From positions 1 through 64,000 of the IMG/VR virus record IMGVR_UViG_3300044627_004527: DNA of 64,000 bases. One strand, written 5' to 3'. Position numbers and translations under genes: made by a program. This DNA comes from a virus. The stretch's first letter is position 1. Each line of letters opens with the position of its first letter. A model generated the notes under the pieces. It did not search any database. It was not told the DNA's origin and saw only the letters and a program-made list of their open reading frames with translations. This document shows, in pieces, positions 1 through 8,658 of this stretch.

Positions 1-2
1 AC

Positions 3-593
3 TGGGTGTTCACGAACACAGGCGCAACGATTCCGAACAACGACTACCATGTTGGTCGAGGCGCCATCCCACCTCACATCAAGGCAGACAAGATCGACCT
101 CTACCGTGTCGAGGCTTCTGACGGGGAGCGGACCATCCCAGCTCGCGACATGTCCTCGATCTCTCGTCTCAGCACCCGATACGAGCTTGATACTTCGCTC
201 AAATTCAACTACGGGACGCTCCTCAACTTCGACTTCGGGACTCAGCTCGTTTCGCAACCCGACATGTCGGTGAACCGCTACCAGCAGCTCGCCGGTGAGA
301 CAGCGATCTATCCCAACCGTGGCAGCAACGTAGAGTACGCTGTGCTGGGCCTGTGCTCCGAGTCTGGCGAGGTTGCTGGCGTGCTCAAGAAGATCATCCG
401 CGACGAGGGTGGTGAGTTGACCGCTGAGGGTCGTAACAAGCTCGCGAAGGAGCTCGGTGACGTCACATGGTACTGCGCTGCGCTGGCCCATGAGCTCGGC
501 ATCCCCCTCTCTCGAATCATGGCTGATAACATCCAGAAGCTCCAGGATCGCAAGGAGCGCAACGTCCTCAACGGCTCAGGTGACAACCGATGA
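3..593 (+). CDS. MazG-like nucleotide pyrophosphohydrolase domain protein (5' end outside window)
   Basis: The frame is open from the window edge, so the true start may lie upstream; an in-frame GTG at 6 and an ATG at 264 are the visible starts. From 264 onward (about 109 residues) the protein looks like the all-alpha MazG/dCTPase family: helix 1 with LGLCSESGEVAGVLKK supplies the ExxE-type metal site, followed by LAKELGDVTWYCAALAHE with its ELGD motif. This family hydrolyses (d)NTPs to monophosphates. The upstream 85 or so residues are in frame and unrecognised, so this is either a fusion or the end of a separate gene read through to a MazG gene starting at 264. No clear Shine-Dalgarno precedes 264. 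The stop overlaps the next start (ATGA). Confidence 0.75.
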   Translation, partial: WVFTNTGATIPNNDYHVGRGAIPPHIKADKIDLYRVEASDGERTIPARDMSSISRLSTRYELDTSLKFNYGTLLNFDFGTQLVSQPDMSVNRYQQLAGETAIYPNRGSNVEYAVLGLCSESGEVAGVLKKIIRDEGGELTAEGRNKLAKELGDVTWYCAALAHELGIPLSRIMADNIQKLQDRKERNVLNGSGDNR

Positions 594-1258
594 TCCTCCC
601 CGACTTCTACATCCGCCAGCTCCTCGGTATCGACCCGCGTGTCTCGCCAGCACTCTCCCTGCCAACCTTCGAGGAGGCCGCGTCCATGAACTCGGTCGAG
701 CTTGAGGTCAGCAAGAGGCGCCGCGAAGCTCTCCACCTCAAGCTCGACCCGCTCCCCGAACCAAGCGCCATCCAGCCAGCTTCGGTCGACCTGCGTCTTG
801 ATCTGTCGAACGGTGTCCAGCGCCTCAAGAAGAACGCTGGCGAGACCATCATGGGTCCGGGTGTGCGCAACCTGCCACGCTATACGCACGATGACTGTGT
901 TGGAGTGTCAGGCGCGAAGCTGCTCCGTCTCCGACCTGGAGACTGTGTGCTGGCAACCACGCTGGAGCGAATCGAGATCGGGCGCGGTCTATCGGGGCAT
1001 GTCTCAGGCAAGTCCTCCATCGGGCGCGTGTTCGTCGTGGTCCATGCCACAGCGGGCTTCTTGGATCCAGGCTTCCAGGGCCAGATCACTTTGGAGATCA
1101 AGAACCTTGGGCCTGAGATGGTCACGTTCCTCGATCACATCCCAATCTGCCAGATCGTGATGTCAATGCTCGCAGAGCCAGCGGAGAAGGCCTATGGCGA
1201 TCCGAGTCTTGGCTCTCGCTACTTCGGACAGATGGGTGCGACGGAGCCCCGTAAGTGA
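590..1258 (+). CDS. dcd: dCTP deaminase family protein
   Basis: At 222 residues it carries the family core: SGKSSIGR (about 139-146), then HATAGFLDPGFQGQ and ITLE with the catalytic Glu near 169. The family deaminates dCTP to dUTP (or dUMP in bifunctional forms) in a homotrimer, feeding thymidylate synthesis. The N-terminal part is longer than in typical 170-200 residue enzymes. It overlaps the MazG-like gene by ATGA and the Rad50-like gene by GTGA, so the three are probably translated together. Whether it also has dUTPase activity cannot be told from sequence. Confidence 0.88.
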   Translation: MILPDFYIRQLLGIDPRVSPALSLPTFEEAASMNSVELEVSKRRREALHLKLDPLPEPSAIQPASVDLRLDLSNGVQRLKKNAGETIMGPGVRNLPRYTHDDCVGVSGAKLLRLRPGDCVLATTLERIEIGRGLSGHVSGKSSIGRVFVVVHATAGFLDPGFQGQITLEIKNLGPEMVTFLDHIPICQIVMSMLAEPAEKAYGDPSLGSRYFGQMGATEPRK

Positions 1259-3105
1259 AGCTTGAGTCAATCAAGATCGAGAACTTCTTCCCTTTGGGGG
1301 AGGAGTTTTTGACTTTCAACCACGTCAAGTATGCGGTCTTTGGCATCAATCATGATGACCAGGGCTCAAGCTCCAATGGTGCTGGCAAGAGCGCCCTGCT
1401 GCACGCGATCATCTGGTGCCTCTTCGGCACGACGCCACGCGAGGGCCTGCTCTCTGATGGTGTCATCGGACCCAATGGCGATCACGTCAGGGTGGTCTTG
1501 ACCTTCACCCACGCGGGCCGCCGCATCGAGATCGACCGTGGCCGCAAGGTGCCGGGTCGTCGCAACAGCGAGCCTATCGTCAAGATCGATGGCGAGGACG
1601 TCTCGCTCCACAAGGGTAACGACAAGCTCATTGAGCAGACGCTCGGTTTCAGCCGTCAGGCCTTCATGCTCGCTGGCTACGCCGCATCCAAGCGCGCGAG
1701 CTTCTGTGAGCTTACCCCGGCCAAGAAGCTGGAGGTGCTGACAGAGGTGCTGGACCTGACGCCCTACGACCGAATGATCGACGATCTCAAGGCAGAGGGG
1801 ATGCGTCGCAAGACCGAGTGCGAGAGCCTTGTATCGCTCGCCAACACCCTTGAGCAAGGCATCGCGCAGCAGGACCAGCGCATCGCCGCTCTTGAGAATC
1901 AGTTATCACAATTCGAGGCGCAGAAAGCAGCCAAGCTGGCCCAGTCGACAGCCCTCATTGAGAGCCTCAGGCAGGCCTTCAGACCGGCGCCAGACCCTGT
2001 GGCATACCCACAGCAGCTCGCCGAGATCGAAGCGAGCCTGGAGGCTCTGCGGCGGTCTCAGAGGGAGTATTCGCAGCAGGCCCCGAAGAAAGCGCTGCTT
2101 GAGAAGCGTCTGGAGAAGAACCTGGACGAGCAGAAGGGGATCGAGCAGCTCCTCTCTGATCTCCAGGACAAGATCGACAACGTCTTGCTGGTGGGTGGTG
2201 GAGAGTGCGCATACTGTGGAAGCCACCGCACAGAGGTCAACACGAAGCTCTTGCACGCATTCTCCAGTGAGCGCGAGCAGGTCTGTATCCGACAGGCGCT
2301 CGTCAAGGCTGGTGCAGACGATTTGCGCCAACAGATCCTCGACTTCGTCATGCCCGAGGCACCAGACGAGAAGGAGATCGATCGCCTCAATGGCTTGCGC
2401 AGCTCTCTGGCCCTGAAGCTCCAGGCCTACGAGCGAGAGGTCCATGCTTGCCAGATGGCGCAGACGCAGCTCTCGAACGCTGAGAAGATGCTGGAGCTTC
2501 ATCGCGCCGAGAGTTCAGATTCGCTTCAGGCACAGCTTGAGAAGGAGCGCCTCATCGTCGATGGTCAGCTCAAGAAGTTCGATGGCATGGCGCGCAAGAT
2601 CAGCCAGCTCGAAGACGAGATGTCAGCGCTCAAGACGACGCTGAAGATCCTGCGCAAGACCAAGCAGGAGATCCTGTTCGGATTCATCTCATCTCTTGAG
2701 CAGCAGATCCAGCGCTACTTCGAGAAGATGGACACCGACCTGACCGTCAAGGCCGTGCTTGATGGCGACAAACTCGACTTGCTGTTCCACAATACGAGCA
2801 AGCAGGGAGTCTACTACCCGTATGGTGTCTTCTCTGGTGGCGAGGCGGCGCGCATCGACAAGGCAGTCACGCTCGCTTTGAACGGGGTGTTCCAGATCGG
2901 CCTGTACATCGACGATGAGGCGCTCGCTTCTCTTGACAGCACAGGGTCGCGCGCGCTAGTAGACTTCCTGTTCGAGGACGCGACAGACACTCGCCTCCTC
3001 GTGTTCCACAACAAGTCCCTTGAGGACTACTTTGACCGTAAGAGCGACACCCGGCAGATCCTTGTCGAGAAGCGCGGCGGCAAGGCGACCCTGCGGATGA
3101 GCTGA
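1255..3105 (+). CDS. Rad50/SbcC/T4 gp46-like recombination ATPase
   Basis: At 616 residues, it has a Walker A (SSSNGAGKSALL, about 38-49), long coiled-coil arms, a zinc-hook CxxC (Cys318 and Cys321 in ECAYCGS), an ABC signature FSGGEAARID and a Walker B/D-loop region GLYIDDEALASLDS. This is the layout of SMC-like nuclease ATPases that work with an Mre11/SbcD/gp47 partner in DNA end processing. The start is GTG at 1255, overlapping the dcd stop. The nuclease partner is not adjacent downstream; it may lie upstream of the window, or the metallophosphoesterase at 9272 could serve. The Walker B has Asp-Asp-Glu rather than a hydrophobic-Asp-Glu run. Confidence 0.9.
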   Translation: MKLESIKIENFFPLGEEFLTFNHVKYAVFGINHDDQGSSSNGAGKSALLHAIIWCLFGTTPREGLLSDGVIGPNGDHVRVVLTFTHAGRRIEIDRGRKVPGRRNSEPIVKIDGEDVSLHKGNDKLIEQTLGFSRQAFMLAGYAASKRASFCELTPAKKLEVLTEVLDLTPYDRMIDDLKAEGMRRKTECESLVSLANTLEQGIAQQDQRIAALENQLSQFEAQKAAKLAQSTALIESLRQAFRPAPDPVAYPQQLAEIEASLEALRRSQREYSQQAPKKALLEKRLEKNLDEQKGIEQLLSDLQDKIDNVLLVGGGECAYCGSHRTEVNTKLLHAFSSEREQVCIRQALVKAGADDLRQQILDFVMPEAPDEKEIDRLNGLRSSLALKLQAYEREVHACQMAQTQLSNAEKMLELHRAESSDSLQAQLEKERLIVDGQLKKFDGMARKISQLEDEMSALKTTLKILRKTKQEILFGFISSLEQQIQRYFEKMDTDLTVKAVLDGDKLDLLFHNTSKQGVYYPYGVFSGGEAARIDKAVTLALNGVFQIGLYIDDEALASLDSTGSRALVDFLFEDATDTRLLVFHNKSLEDYFDRKSDTRQILVEKRGGKATLRMS

Positions 3106-4067
3106 TGGCGAAGAAGAAAGCGACGAGCGTCTATTTTGATAGACGGCACATGGTCGAGACAGCCAGATGGCTTCTCAAGGCCCGAGAAGAGGCGCAGGCC
3201 AAGACAGGTGGAGACCTCATGGTCGGCCTCGACCTCTCGCTTACGTCAACGGGAATGGCATGGTGTACTCTGGCTGACTTCATTGCGATCGACGCTGGCG
3301 GCTGGGAAGATCCGTCTGCGATCAAGACGGCAAGCGTCGATCTGAGCAAGTCGATGGCGGCAAGAGAGAAGGTGCGCCGCCTCAGCGTTGAGATGGCCGA
3401 GCTGACAAGCAAGCAGGCCGCTTTCTCTATCGTGTATGAGGCTGTGACCGTCATGGACAACCCAGCGTCTTTCAAAGCCCTCGCCATGTGTAACGCGATG
3501 CTCTACGGAACGCAGCCACTCGACACCTTGATCGTCCCCGTCTATACGAGCCAGGTCAAGAAGGTCGCCACTGGCCAGAGCTCAAAGAAGGACGAAGTCA
3601 CTGGCAAGCAGGTAGCCAAGTCCAAGCAGGAGGTGATCGAGGGCCTGAATTACCACTACAATGGATTGTGTGACAAGCTCAAGATCCAGACTGATGACGA
3701 GGCGGACGCACTGGCGCTGCTGATCATCAACGGCTATCTGTCGAAGCATCTGCTGGAGATGTCCACCTGGCTCGATCAGCCCTTCTCTGACGACATAGCC
3801 TTCCAGTGGCAGAAGGGTAACGCCGCCCGTCCGCTGCCACGAGAGCGAGCGGTCCACAGCGTCATCGACTCCATCTTGATCTCTCCGACAACGAGGCATG
3901 AGAATGAGACCGTCGAGCATAACAAGGTCATCAAAGCCATCAAGGCTGAACTCGCTGCTGCTGAAGGAGAGCATGGACGCCCTCGGGGTCGAAAAGCTGC
4001 CACAGCTAAAGTGCTATCGCCGCAAGAATCGGTTGACAAAGATCTCGACATGTTGTCTAAGATGTAA
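3105..4067 (+). CDS. RuvC-like Holliday junction resolvase family protein
   Basis: At 320 residues, an RNase H-fold nuclease pattern is visible: GLDLSLTSTG (first Asp near 43), IVYE (Glu near 112) and TDDEADALALL (Asp residues near 197-201). These match the four acidic residues of phage RuvC/Holliday-junction resolvases, which cut branched DNA before packaging. The C-terminal 100 residues are basic and unrecognised. The ATG overlaps the stop of the Rad50-like gene, consistent with a recombination/repair operon. Another RNase H-fold nuclease role cannot be excluded. Confidence 0.75.
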   Translation: MAKKKATSVYFDRRHMVETARWLLKAREEAQAKTGGDLMVGLDLSLTSTGMAWCTLADFIAIDAGGWEDPSAIKTASVDLSKSMAAREKVRRLSVEMAELTSKQAAFSIVYEAVTVMDNPASFKALAMCNAMLYGTQPLDTLIVPVYTSQVKKVATGQSSKKDEVTGKQVAKSKQEVIEGLNYHYNGLCDKLKIQTDDEADALALLIINGYLSKHLLEMSTWLDQPFSDDIAFQWQKGNAARPLPRERAVHSVIDSILISPTTRHENETVEHNKVIKAIKAELAAAEGEHGRPRGRKAATAKVLSPQESVDKDLDMLSKM

Positions 4068-4092
4068 CACGCCATGCGGGCTCTTCACCAGC

Positions 4093-4263
4093 ATGGCGTA
4101 CTGTGAGCGAGAGGATCGAGAGAAGTACCTCATGCTGATCCGCCTCATCCACGTCCTGTTCGCAAAGTACAATGATCGATACAGTCGCTTCCATAACTGG
4201 GTCCGAATCCGCGAGAGCGTGACGGCCCGCAACGTCAAGGCCGCAGGAGGCCAGCAAAGATGA
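4093..4263 (+). CDS. small hypothetical protein (56 aa)
   Basis: Begins MAYCEREDREKYLMLIRLIH and is basic and helical. The ATG at 4093 is the first usable start after the upstream stop at 4067. The stop overlaps the next gene by ATGA, which supports the reading. No family recognised. Confidence 0.6.
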   Translation: MAYCEREDREKYLMLIRLIHVLFAKYNDRYSRFHNWVRIRESVTARNVKAAGGQQR

Positions 4264-4586
4264 TCAACGAGACAGGCTATGAGCCGTTCAAGCTGCGCTG
4301 CAAGAACCCAGAATGTGCGAAGGTGATGTCGCCAGCATCATGGTACATCGTCACCTACCGCCAGGGCAGAGTCTATCGCTATGTCACGGCGAAGTGCCCT
4401 CACTGCAAGCAAGAGCACGATAAGTACAAGGTGAACCTCGTGCCTTGTCGCGGAGCTGACTCGCGCTTCAACTTCCCGAAGGCCCTCAACGGGAGAGCTC
4501 ACGACTCCCAGGCGGCGCTCATCTGGCCCGAGACGTGGCCAACAGAAGAGCTCGACACTGTCGACTCAGACGATTCCGACAGATAA
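4260..4586 (+). CDS. small zinc-ribbon-like protein
   Basis: At 108 residues, two Cys pairs, CKNPEC near residue 14 and CPHC near residue 46, spaced by a beta-rich segment, suggest a single zinc ribbon. The C-terminus is acidic (DTVDSDDSD). It is the last gene before the terminator at 4661. Function is unknown; a nucleic-acid or protein-binding adaptor is possible. Confidence 0.65.
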   Translation: MINETGYEPFKLRCKNPECAKVMSPASWYIVTYRQGRVYRYVTAKCPHCKQEHDKYKVNLVPCRGADSRFNFPKALNGRAHDSQAALIWPETWPTEELDTVDSDDSDR

Positions 4587-4660
4587 CCTATCTTGCTTCT
4601 GAACTGAACGGCTCGCATCCAAGAGTCGTCAGAACCTCTCCCGCCCACAGGCTGACAACA

Positions 4661-4695
4661 AATGGCGCACAGGCTTTGTCTTGTGCGCCATTTTT
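4661..4695 (+). terminator. rho-independent terminator
   Basis: An 11-base perfect inverted repeat (AATGGCGCACA / TGTGCGCCATT) with a 10-base loop runs into a T tract. It closes the dcd-recombination operon and lies just before the reductase start. Confidence 0.85.
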
Positions 4696-4720
4696 AACCA
4701 AAGATTCTGAAGAGTTATAC

Positions 4721-7700
4721 ATGGACAGCGGATTGAAGCTCCTCTCTGAAGTAGTGACATATGACAAGTATTACCGGTATCTGCCGGAGCAGCTCCGTCG
4801 CGAGAACTGGCGAGAGCTGGTGGGTCGCAACGAGTCGATGAACCTTGAGAAGACCGCAGACACGATCAGCGCACATCCTGATGCTGCACGGTATCAGGCG
4901 GACCTTGCAAAGGCATACGACCACGTCCGCGATCACGCTGTGCTGCCGTCGATGCGATCGATGCAGTTTGCTGGTGACGCAATTCGCAAGTCACCAAACT
5001 CTCTGTATAATTGCGCATTCCTCTCTCTGAAAGACACCCGAGCTTTCAGAGAGATTTTGTTTTTGTCGATCAAGGGCAGCGGCGTAGGCTTCTCAGTCCA
5101 GAATCGCCATATCTCTCAGCTCCCTGTGCTTCAGGGGCCGAGGCTTGATGAGGACGGCAAGATCATCGAGCAGCGCTTCATGATCCAGGACGATGCGATC
5201 GGCTGGTGTCAGGCGCTCGACGAGCTTATCCAAAGCTACTACTATGGCAAGCGTCGCCCCGTCTTCAACTATTCCGACATCCGCAAGAAGGGCACACCGC
5301 TCAAGACCTCGGGCGGTCTGGCTCCAGGCCCTGATGGTCTGCGCAAGGCCCTTGAGCGCGTCGAGAAGATCCTTCAGTCAGCCGTTGGGCGCAAGCTCAT
5401 GGACATCGAGGCGTATGACATCATCATGCACCTCGCCGACTGTGTTGTCTCGGGCGGCATCCGTCGCTCGGCCACGATCTGCATCTTCGACAAGAGCTCG
5501 ATCCCGATGCTCATGGCCAAGAGCCAGTGGGCCTTCACCGAGCTGTCGTACACAAAGCTGCCCAAGGGTGGGCTCTGGAAGATCGAGTACGACGACTGCA
5601 CAGGCAGCAAGAAGATCGCCACTGTCGTGCTGGAAGATCAGAGCTGGAGCAGCGCAGAGGGTCAGCGCCAGTATGCTCTCAGCACCGGCAAGGTCTTCTC
5701 TGACCTCATCGAGCCGCAGCGCGCTCGCTCCAACAATTCCGTGGTGCTCCATCGCCCGACGACAACTCGTGCAGAGTTTGAGTGGGTCTACGACTTCTGT
5801 CGTCGCTCGGGGCGTGGCGAGCCTGGCTTTGTCTGGCTCGATGATCTTGACTTTGGTGTCAATCCATGTCTGACTGCCGATGCTACCCTGCTCACGCCCA
5901 ACGGCCTGACGACGATGGGAGAGATCCAGGTCGGTGACAAGATCTGGTCCGCTGAGGGCTGGACGACAGTCACGGCCAAGTGGTCGAACGGCATCAAGGA
6001 CACATTCAGGTACAACACGACACAGGGCCACTTCCTTGGCACCGCAGACCACAAGGTCCTGTCCAGCGGCATCAAGACTCCTGTCGACGAGGTCGAGGCG
6101 ATCGATCTCGTGGTTGGCCCGACTCGGATGCGTAATGTTGAGCATGACCGCAACTGGGTCATGGCTGGCTTGCTGCTGGGCGATGGCACGGTCCACAAGA
6201 CGAGCAAGAACAAGATCGCGTTGTTCATCGGCCAGGATGATGAGTCTTACTTCGCCAGCGAGGTGGCTCCTCTGATTGGCCGGATTCACCCGGCGTATGC
6301 CGACAAGGGCGGCTATCAGGTTATCTGTCCCGAGATCACCGCTGAGCATCTGCCTCACACCTACGACCGCTGCCTCGGCCAGTTCCTTGGCTTGGAGACG
6401 AACAAGCTCAGATCTTTGCTTCGTGGGCTGTTCTCCGCAAACGGTTCCGTTGTGAGGAATCGCATCACGCTCAAGGCGACCTCGTTCCAGATGATCAGCG
6501 ACGTCCAGGTTGCCCTCAGCTCGCTGGGGATCCCGTCGTACTACACGACGAACAAGCCCAGCACGATCACTCACGCCAATGGTGAGTACACGTCGCGCGA
6601 GTCTTATGACCTGAATGTCACTGTTGGTCGGGCAGAGTTCGCTCGCCAGATCGGCTTCATCCAGGACTACAAGAACCAGAAGATCGATGTGACGACACTT
6701 GGTCATGGCAACAAGCAGGCGCAGGTGGTCAGCCGTGAAGATCTGGGACTGCAAGAGGTCTGGGACATCACTGTCGACAACAGCACGCACACGTTCTGGA
6801 CAGGCGGCCTCAACGTGTCGAACTGCGTGGAGATCGCCCTGAGGGACATGCAGTTCTGCAACTTGTGCGAGATCAATGCTGAGTCCATCAAGAGCTACGA
6901 TCACTTCATGGAGATCGTCAAGGCCGCGACCATCATCGGCACCATCCAGGCGTCCTGGACAGACTTCCACTATCTGCGCCCCGAGTGGGAGAAGAACTGC
7001 AAGGAAGAGGCGCTTCTCGGCCTGGGCATCACCGGAATCGCTGGCAACAAGATCGATCCAGCATGGCTGCGCAAGGGCGCCGAGTATGCGATCGAGGTCA
7101 ACCGTGAGTGGGCCGCTGTCCTGGGCATCAAGCCTGCCGCTCGTCTGACCTGTGTGAAGCCTGCTGGATCGACATCCTGTGTGCTCGGATGCTCCAGCGG
7201 CATCCATGCGTGGTACGACAAGTTCTTCATCCGCACTGTACGCCTGGAGAACGTGACACCGCTTTGCCAGTATCTGCTAGCCAACGCTCCGCACATGTGC
7301 GAGCCTGAGAAGGGCAGCCCACTCACGAAGACAGTGCTGTCGATCCCCTGTCGTGCGCCCGAGGGTGCAACAACTCGTGCTGATGAGACACTGGCGACCT
7401 TCATCGACAGGGTGATGCTGTACCAGCGTGAGTGGGTGACACCAGGCCATGTGTCTGGCCCTCACCACCACAACGTATCCGCCACCATCTTTGTCAAGGA
7501 AGATGAGTGGGACTACCTGTGCGATCGCTTGTGGAGCGAGCGGAATGATTATGCTGGCTTGAGTGTTTTGCCATATGACGGCGGCAACTACGACCAAGCC
7601 CCCTTCCAATCGATCAGCGAAGAGCGATACCACGAACTGCTCGCAGCGGTTCCGACTGACCTGGATCTCACAAAGATCATCGAGTCAACGGACACCACGA

Positions 7701-7747
7701 CGAGACAGCAAGAGGCTGCCTGTGCGGGCGGCTCGTGTGAGCGCTGA
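4721..7747 (+). CDS. nrdJ: adenosylcobalamin-dependent (class II) ribonucleotide reductase containing an intein
   Basis: At 1008 residues as translated, about 689 remain after removal of the 319-residue intein. It reduces ribonucleotides to deoxyribonucleotides. Visible marks are LYNC with a redox Cys near residue 98, the finger-loop motif NPC-V-E whose Cys is the thiyl-radical residue of this class (split by the intein between Pro382 and Cys702), and the C-terminal redox pair in AACAGGSCER. The size fits monomeric RTPR-type enzymes. An open frame runs upstream to 4535, but the ATG at 4721 lies after the terminator and has a GAAGAG-type ribosome site, so it is preferred. Class II enzymes need vitamin B12 and no oxygen, so the host must make or import B12. 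Confidence 0.92.
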   Translation: MDSGLKLLSEVVTYDKYYRYLPEQLRRENWRELVGRNESMNLEKTADTISAHPDAARYQADLAKAYDHVRDHAVLPSMRSMQFAGDAIRKSPNSLYNCAFLSLKDTRAFREILFLSIKGSGVGFSVQNRHISQLPVLQGPRLDEDGKIIEQRFMIQDDAIGWCQALDELIQSYYYGKRRPVFNYSDIRKKGTPLKTSGGLAPGPDGLRKALERVEKILQSAVGRKLMDIEAYDIIMHLADCVVSGGIRRSATICIFDKSSIPMLMAKSQWAFTELSYTKLPKGGLWKIEYDDCTGSKKIATVVLEDQSWSSAEGQRQYALSTGKVFSDLIEPQRARSNNSVVLHRPTTTRAEFEWVYDFCRRSGRGEPGFVWLDDLDFGVNPCLTADATLLTPNGLTTMGEIQVGDKIWSAEGWTTVTAKWSNGIKDTFRYNTTQGHFLGTADHKVLSSGIKTPVDEVEAIDLVVGPTRMRNVEHDRNWVMAGLLLGDGTVHKTSKNKIALFIGQDDESYFASEVAPLIGRIHPAYADKGGYQVICPEITAEHLPHTYDRCLGQFLGLETNKLRSLLRGLFSANGSVVRNRITLKATSFQMISDVQVALSSLGIPSYYTTNKPSTITHANGEYTSRESYDLNVTVGRAEFARQIGFIQDYKNQKIDVTTLGHGNKQAQVVSREDLGLQEVWDITVDNSTHTFWTGGLNVSNCVEIALRDMQFCNLCEINAESIKSYDHFMEIVKAATIIGTIQASWTDFHYLRPEWEKNCKEEALLGLGITGIAGNKIDPAWLRKGAEYAIEVNREWAAVLGIKPAARLTCVKPAGSTSCVLGCSSGIHAWYDKFFIRTVRLENVTPLCQYLLANAPHMCEPEKGSPLTKTVLSIPCRAPEGATTRADETLATFIDRVMLYQREWVTPGHVSGPHHHNVSATIFVKEDEWDYLCDRLWSERNDYAGLSVLPYDGGNYDQAPFQSISEERYHELLAAVPTDLDLTKIIESTDTTTRQQEAACAGGSCER
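5867..6823 (+). mobile_element. intein with LAGLIDADG homing endonuclease in nrdJ
   Basis: It begins with Cys1 (CLTADATLLT, block A), has the block B TADHKV, endonuclease blocks AGLLLGDGT and LRGLFSANGS, and ends with THTFWTGGLNVSN, followed by Cys of the C-extein. All residues for protein splicing are present (Cys1, block-B His, terminal Asn, Cys+1), so it should splice. The second LAGLIDADG motif has Asn where Asp or Glu is usual; related reductase inteins may share this, so loss of cutting is not certain. The insertion site is the conserved NP/C active-site loop of the reductase. Confidence 0.9.
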
Positions 7748-7753
7748 TTAAAC

Positions 7754-7790
7754 AAGAAGGGCTCCGATCAGTGATCGGAGCCCTTCTTAT
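7754..7790 (+). terminator. rho-independent terminator after nrdJ
   Basis: A 17-base perfect inverted repeat (AAGAAGGGCTCCGATCA and its complement) with a one-base centre lies directly after the reductase stop and ends in CTTCTT. Symmetric A and T flanks could let it work both ways. Confidence 0.85.
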
Positions 7791-7818
7791 ATCCAGAGCT
7801 CGACGCTCACGGACAACC

Positions 7819-8658
7819 ATGCGACACATCACCAAGACCCCGGCACCACAGGCAGAGATCAAGGCGATCTTCAGCGGGCTGGACCTCTCCAAGATCTCCT
7901 ACTTTATCTCTCCACTCACCTACGATGCTACGGACTGGCTGTGTGCTCGGCGAGCAAACCCGAGGATCAAGGGCGGCTGGCTATCAAACGATCTGTCAGC
8001 ATGGACGCTGCTCCTGTGGATGATTCGGGACAGGCCACGTCGCCTCAGCACAGCCCCGCTGACAGGTTCTTTCAGCCAGGATGAGTACGATGCCATGTTG
8101 GGCCAGTACAACCTCCTGGCGAAGCGCTTCGTGGCCTCCAGAGACGAGGAGGAGCGAGGGGTGTCGAGCCAGGAGGACATCGAGCAGTTCGTCAAAAACT
8201 TTTATGCGATCACGCAGACGTGTGACATGACCCACGGTCTTCGCAACGTAGGCCTTGAGCTTCGCAACGAGATGCGCCCCAGGGCAGAGGCCCGAGCAAG
8301 TGCGGCTGATCTCGGCGCAGCCTCCAAACTGCTAAACGGTGCGAGCCTCGCCGATCTCGATCCCATCTCGTTCATCTGGCGCGCACGAACAGAGAGCGAA
8401 GGAAGCTTTTGTAGCGAAGACACACTGTGGTGCGTCATGCCAGCACAACAGGACCAGGACCTCATGTGGCCATTCCACCTCGACCATGCGCCAACTCTGC
8501 TGGCCTCGGGCGCAAAGATCCTCACGATTGCACCAGAGGATGAGGACGTGCTCGCAGCCTACGGCACATCGGTCGGCAACACATGGGGCGCTGTCAGATG
8601 CGTGAAGACCGAGACAGATGGGCTTGTCTTGATCACCAACCTCCCAGCGTTGACATGA
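7819..8658 (+). CDS. hypothetical protein (279 aa)
   Basis: The ATG at 7819 (MRHITKTPAPQ) is the first start after the nrdJ terminator; the longer frame would begin inside the hairpin. It is mixed alpha/beta with no membrane segment or recognised motif. The segment DLMWPFHLDHAPTLLAS has scattered His/Asp but no clear active site. The stop overlaps the following P-loop gene by ATGA, so the two are probably coupled. Confidence 0.65.
   Translation: MRHITKTPAPQAEIKAIFSGLDLSKISYFISPLTYDATDWLCARRANPRIKGGWLSNDLSAWTLLLWMIRDRPRRLSTAPLTGSFSQDEYDAMLGQYNLLAKRFVASRDEEERGVSSQEDIEQFVKNFYAITQTCDMTHGLRNVGLELRNEMRPRAEARASAADLGAASKLLNGASLADLDPISFIWRARTESEGSFCSEDTLWCVMPAQQDQDLMWPFHLDHAPTLLASGAKILTIAPEDEDVLAAYGTSVGNTWGAVRCVKTETDGLVLITNLPALT

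Noticed and set aside
4535-4720. N-terminal extension of the reductase
   Set aside because: It would run through the terminator at 4661-4695 and overlap the zinc-ribbon gene; ATG 4721 has a ribosome site.
5378-7207. Minus-strand open frame of 609 codons opposite the reductase
   Set aside because: It is antisense to a well-supported gene, crosses the intein without a break in logic, and has no recognisable motif. GC-rich codon bias creates such shadows.
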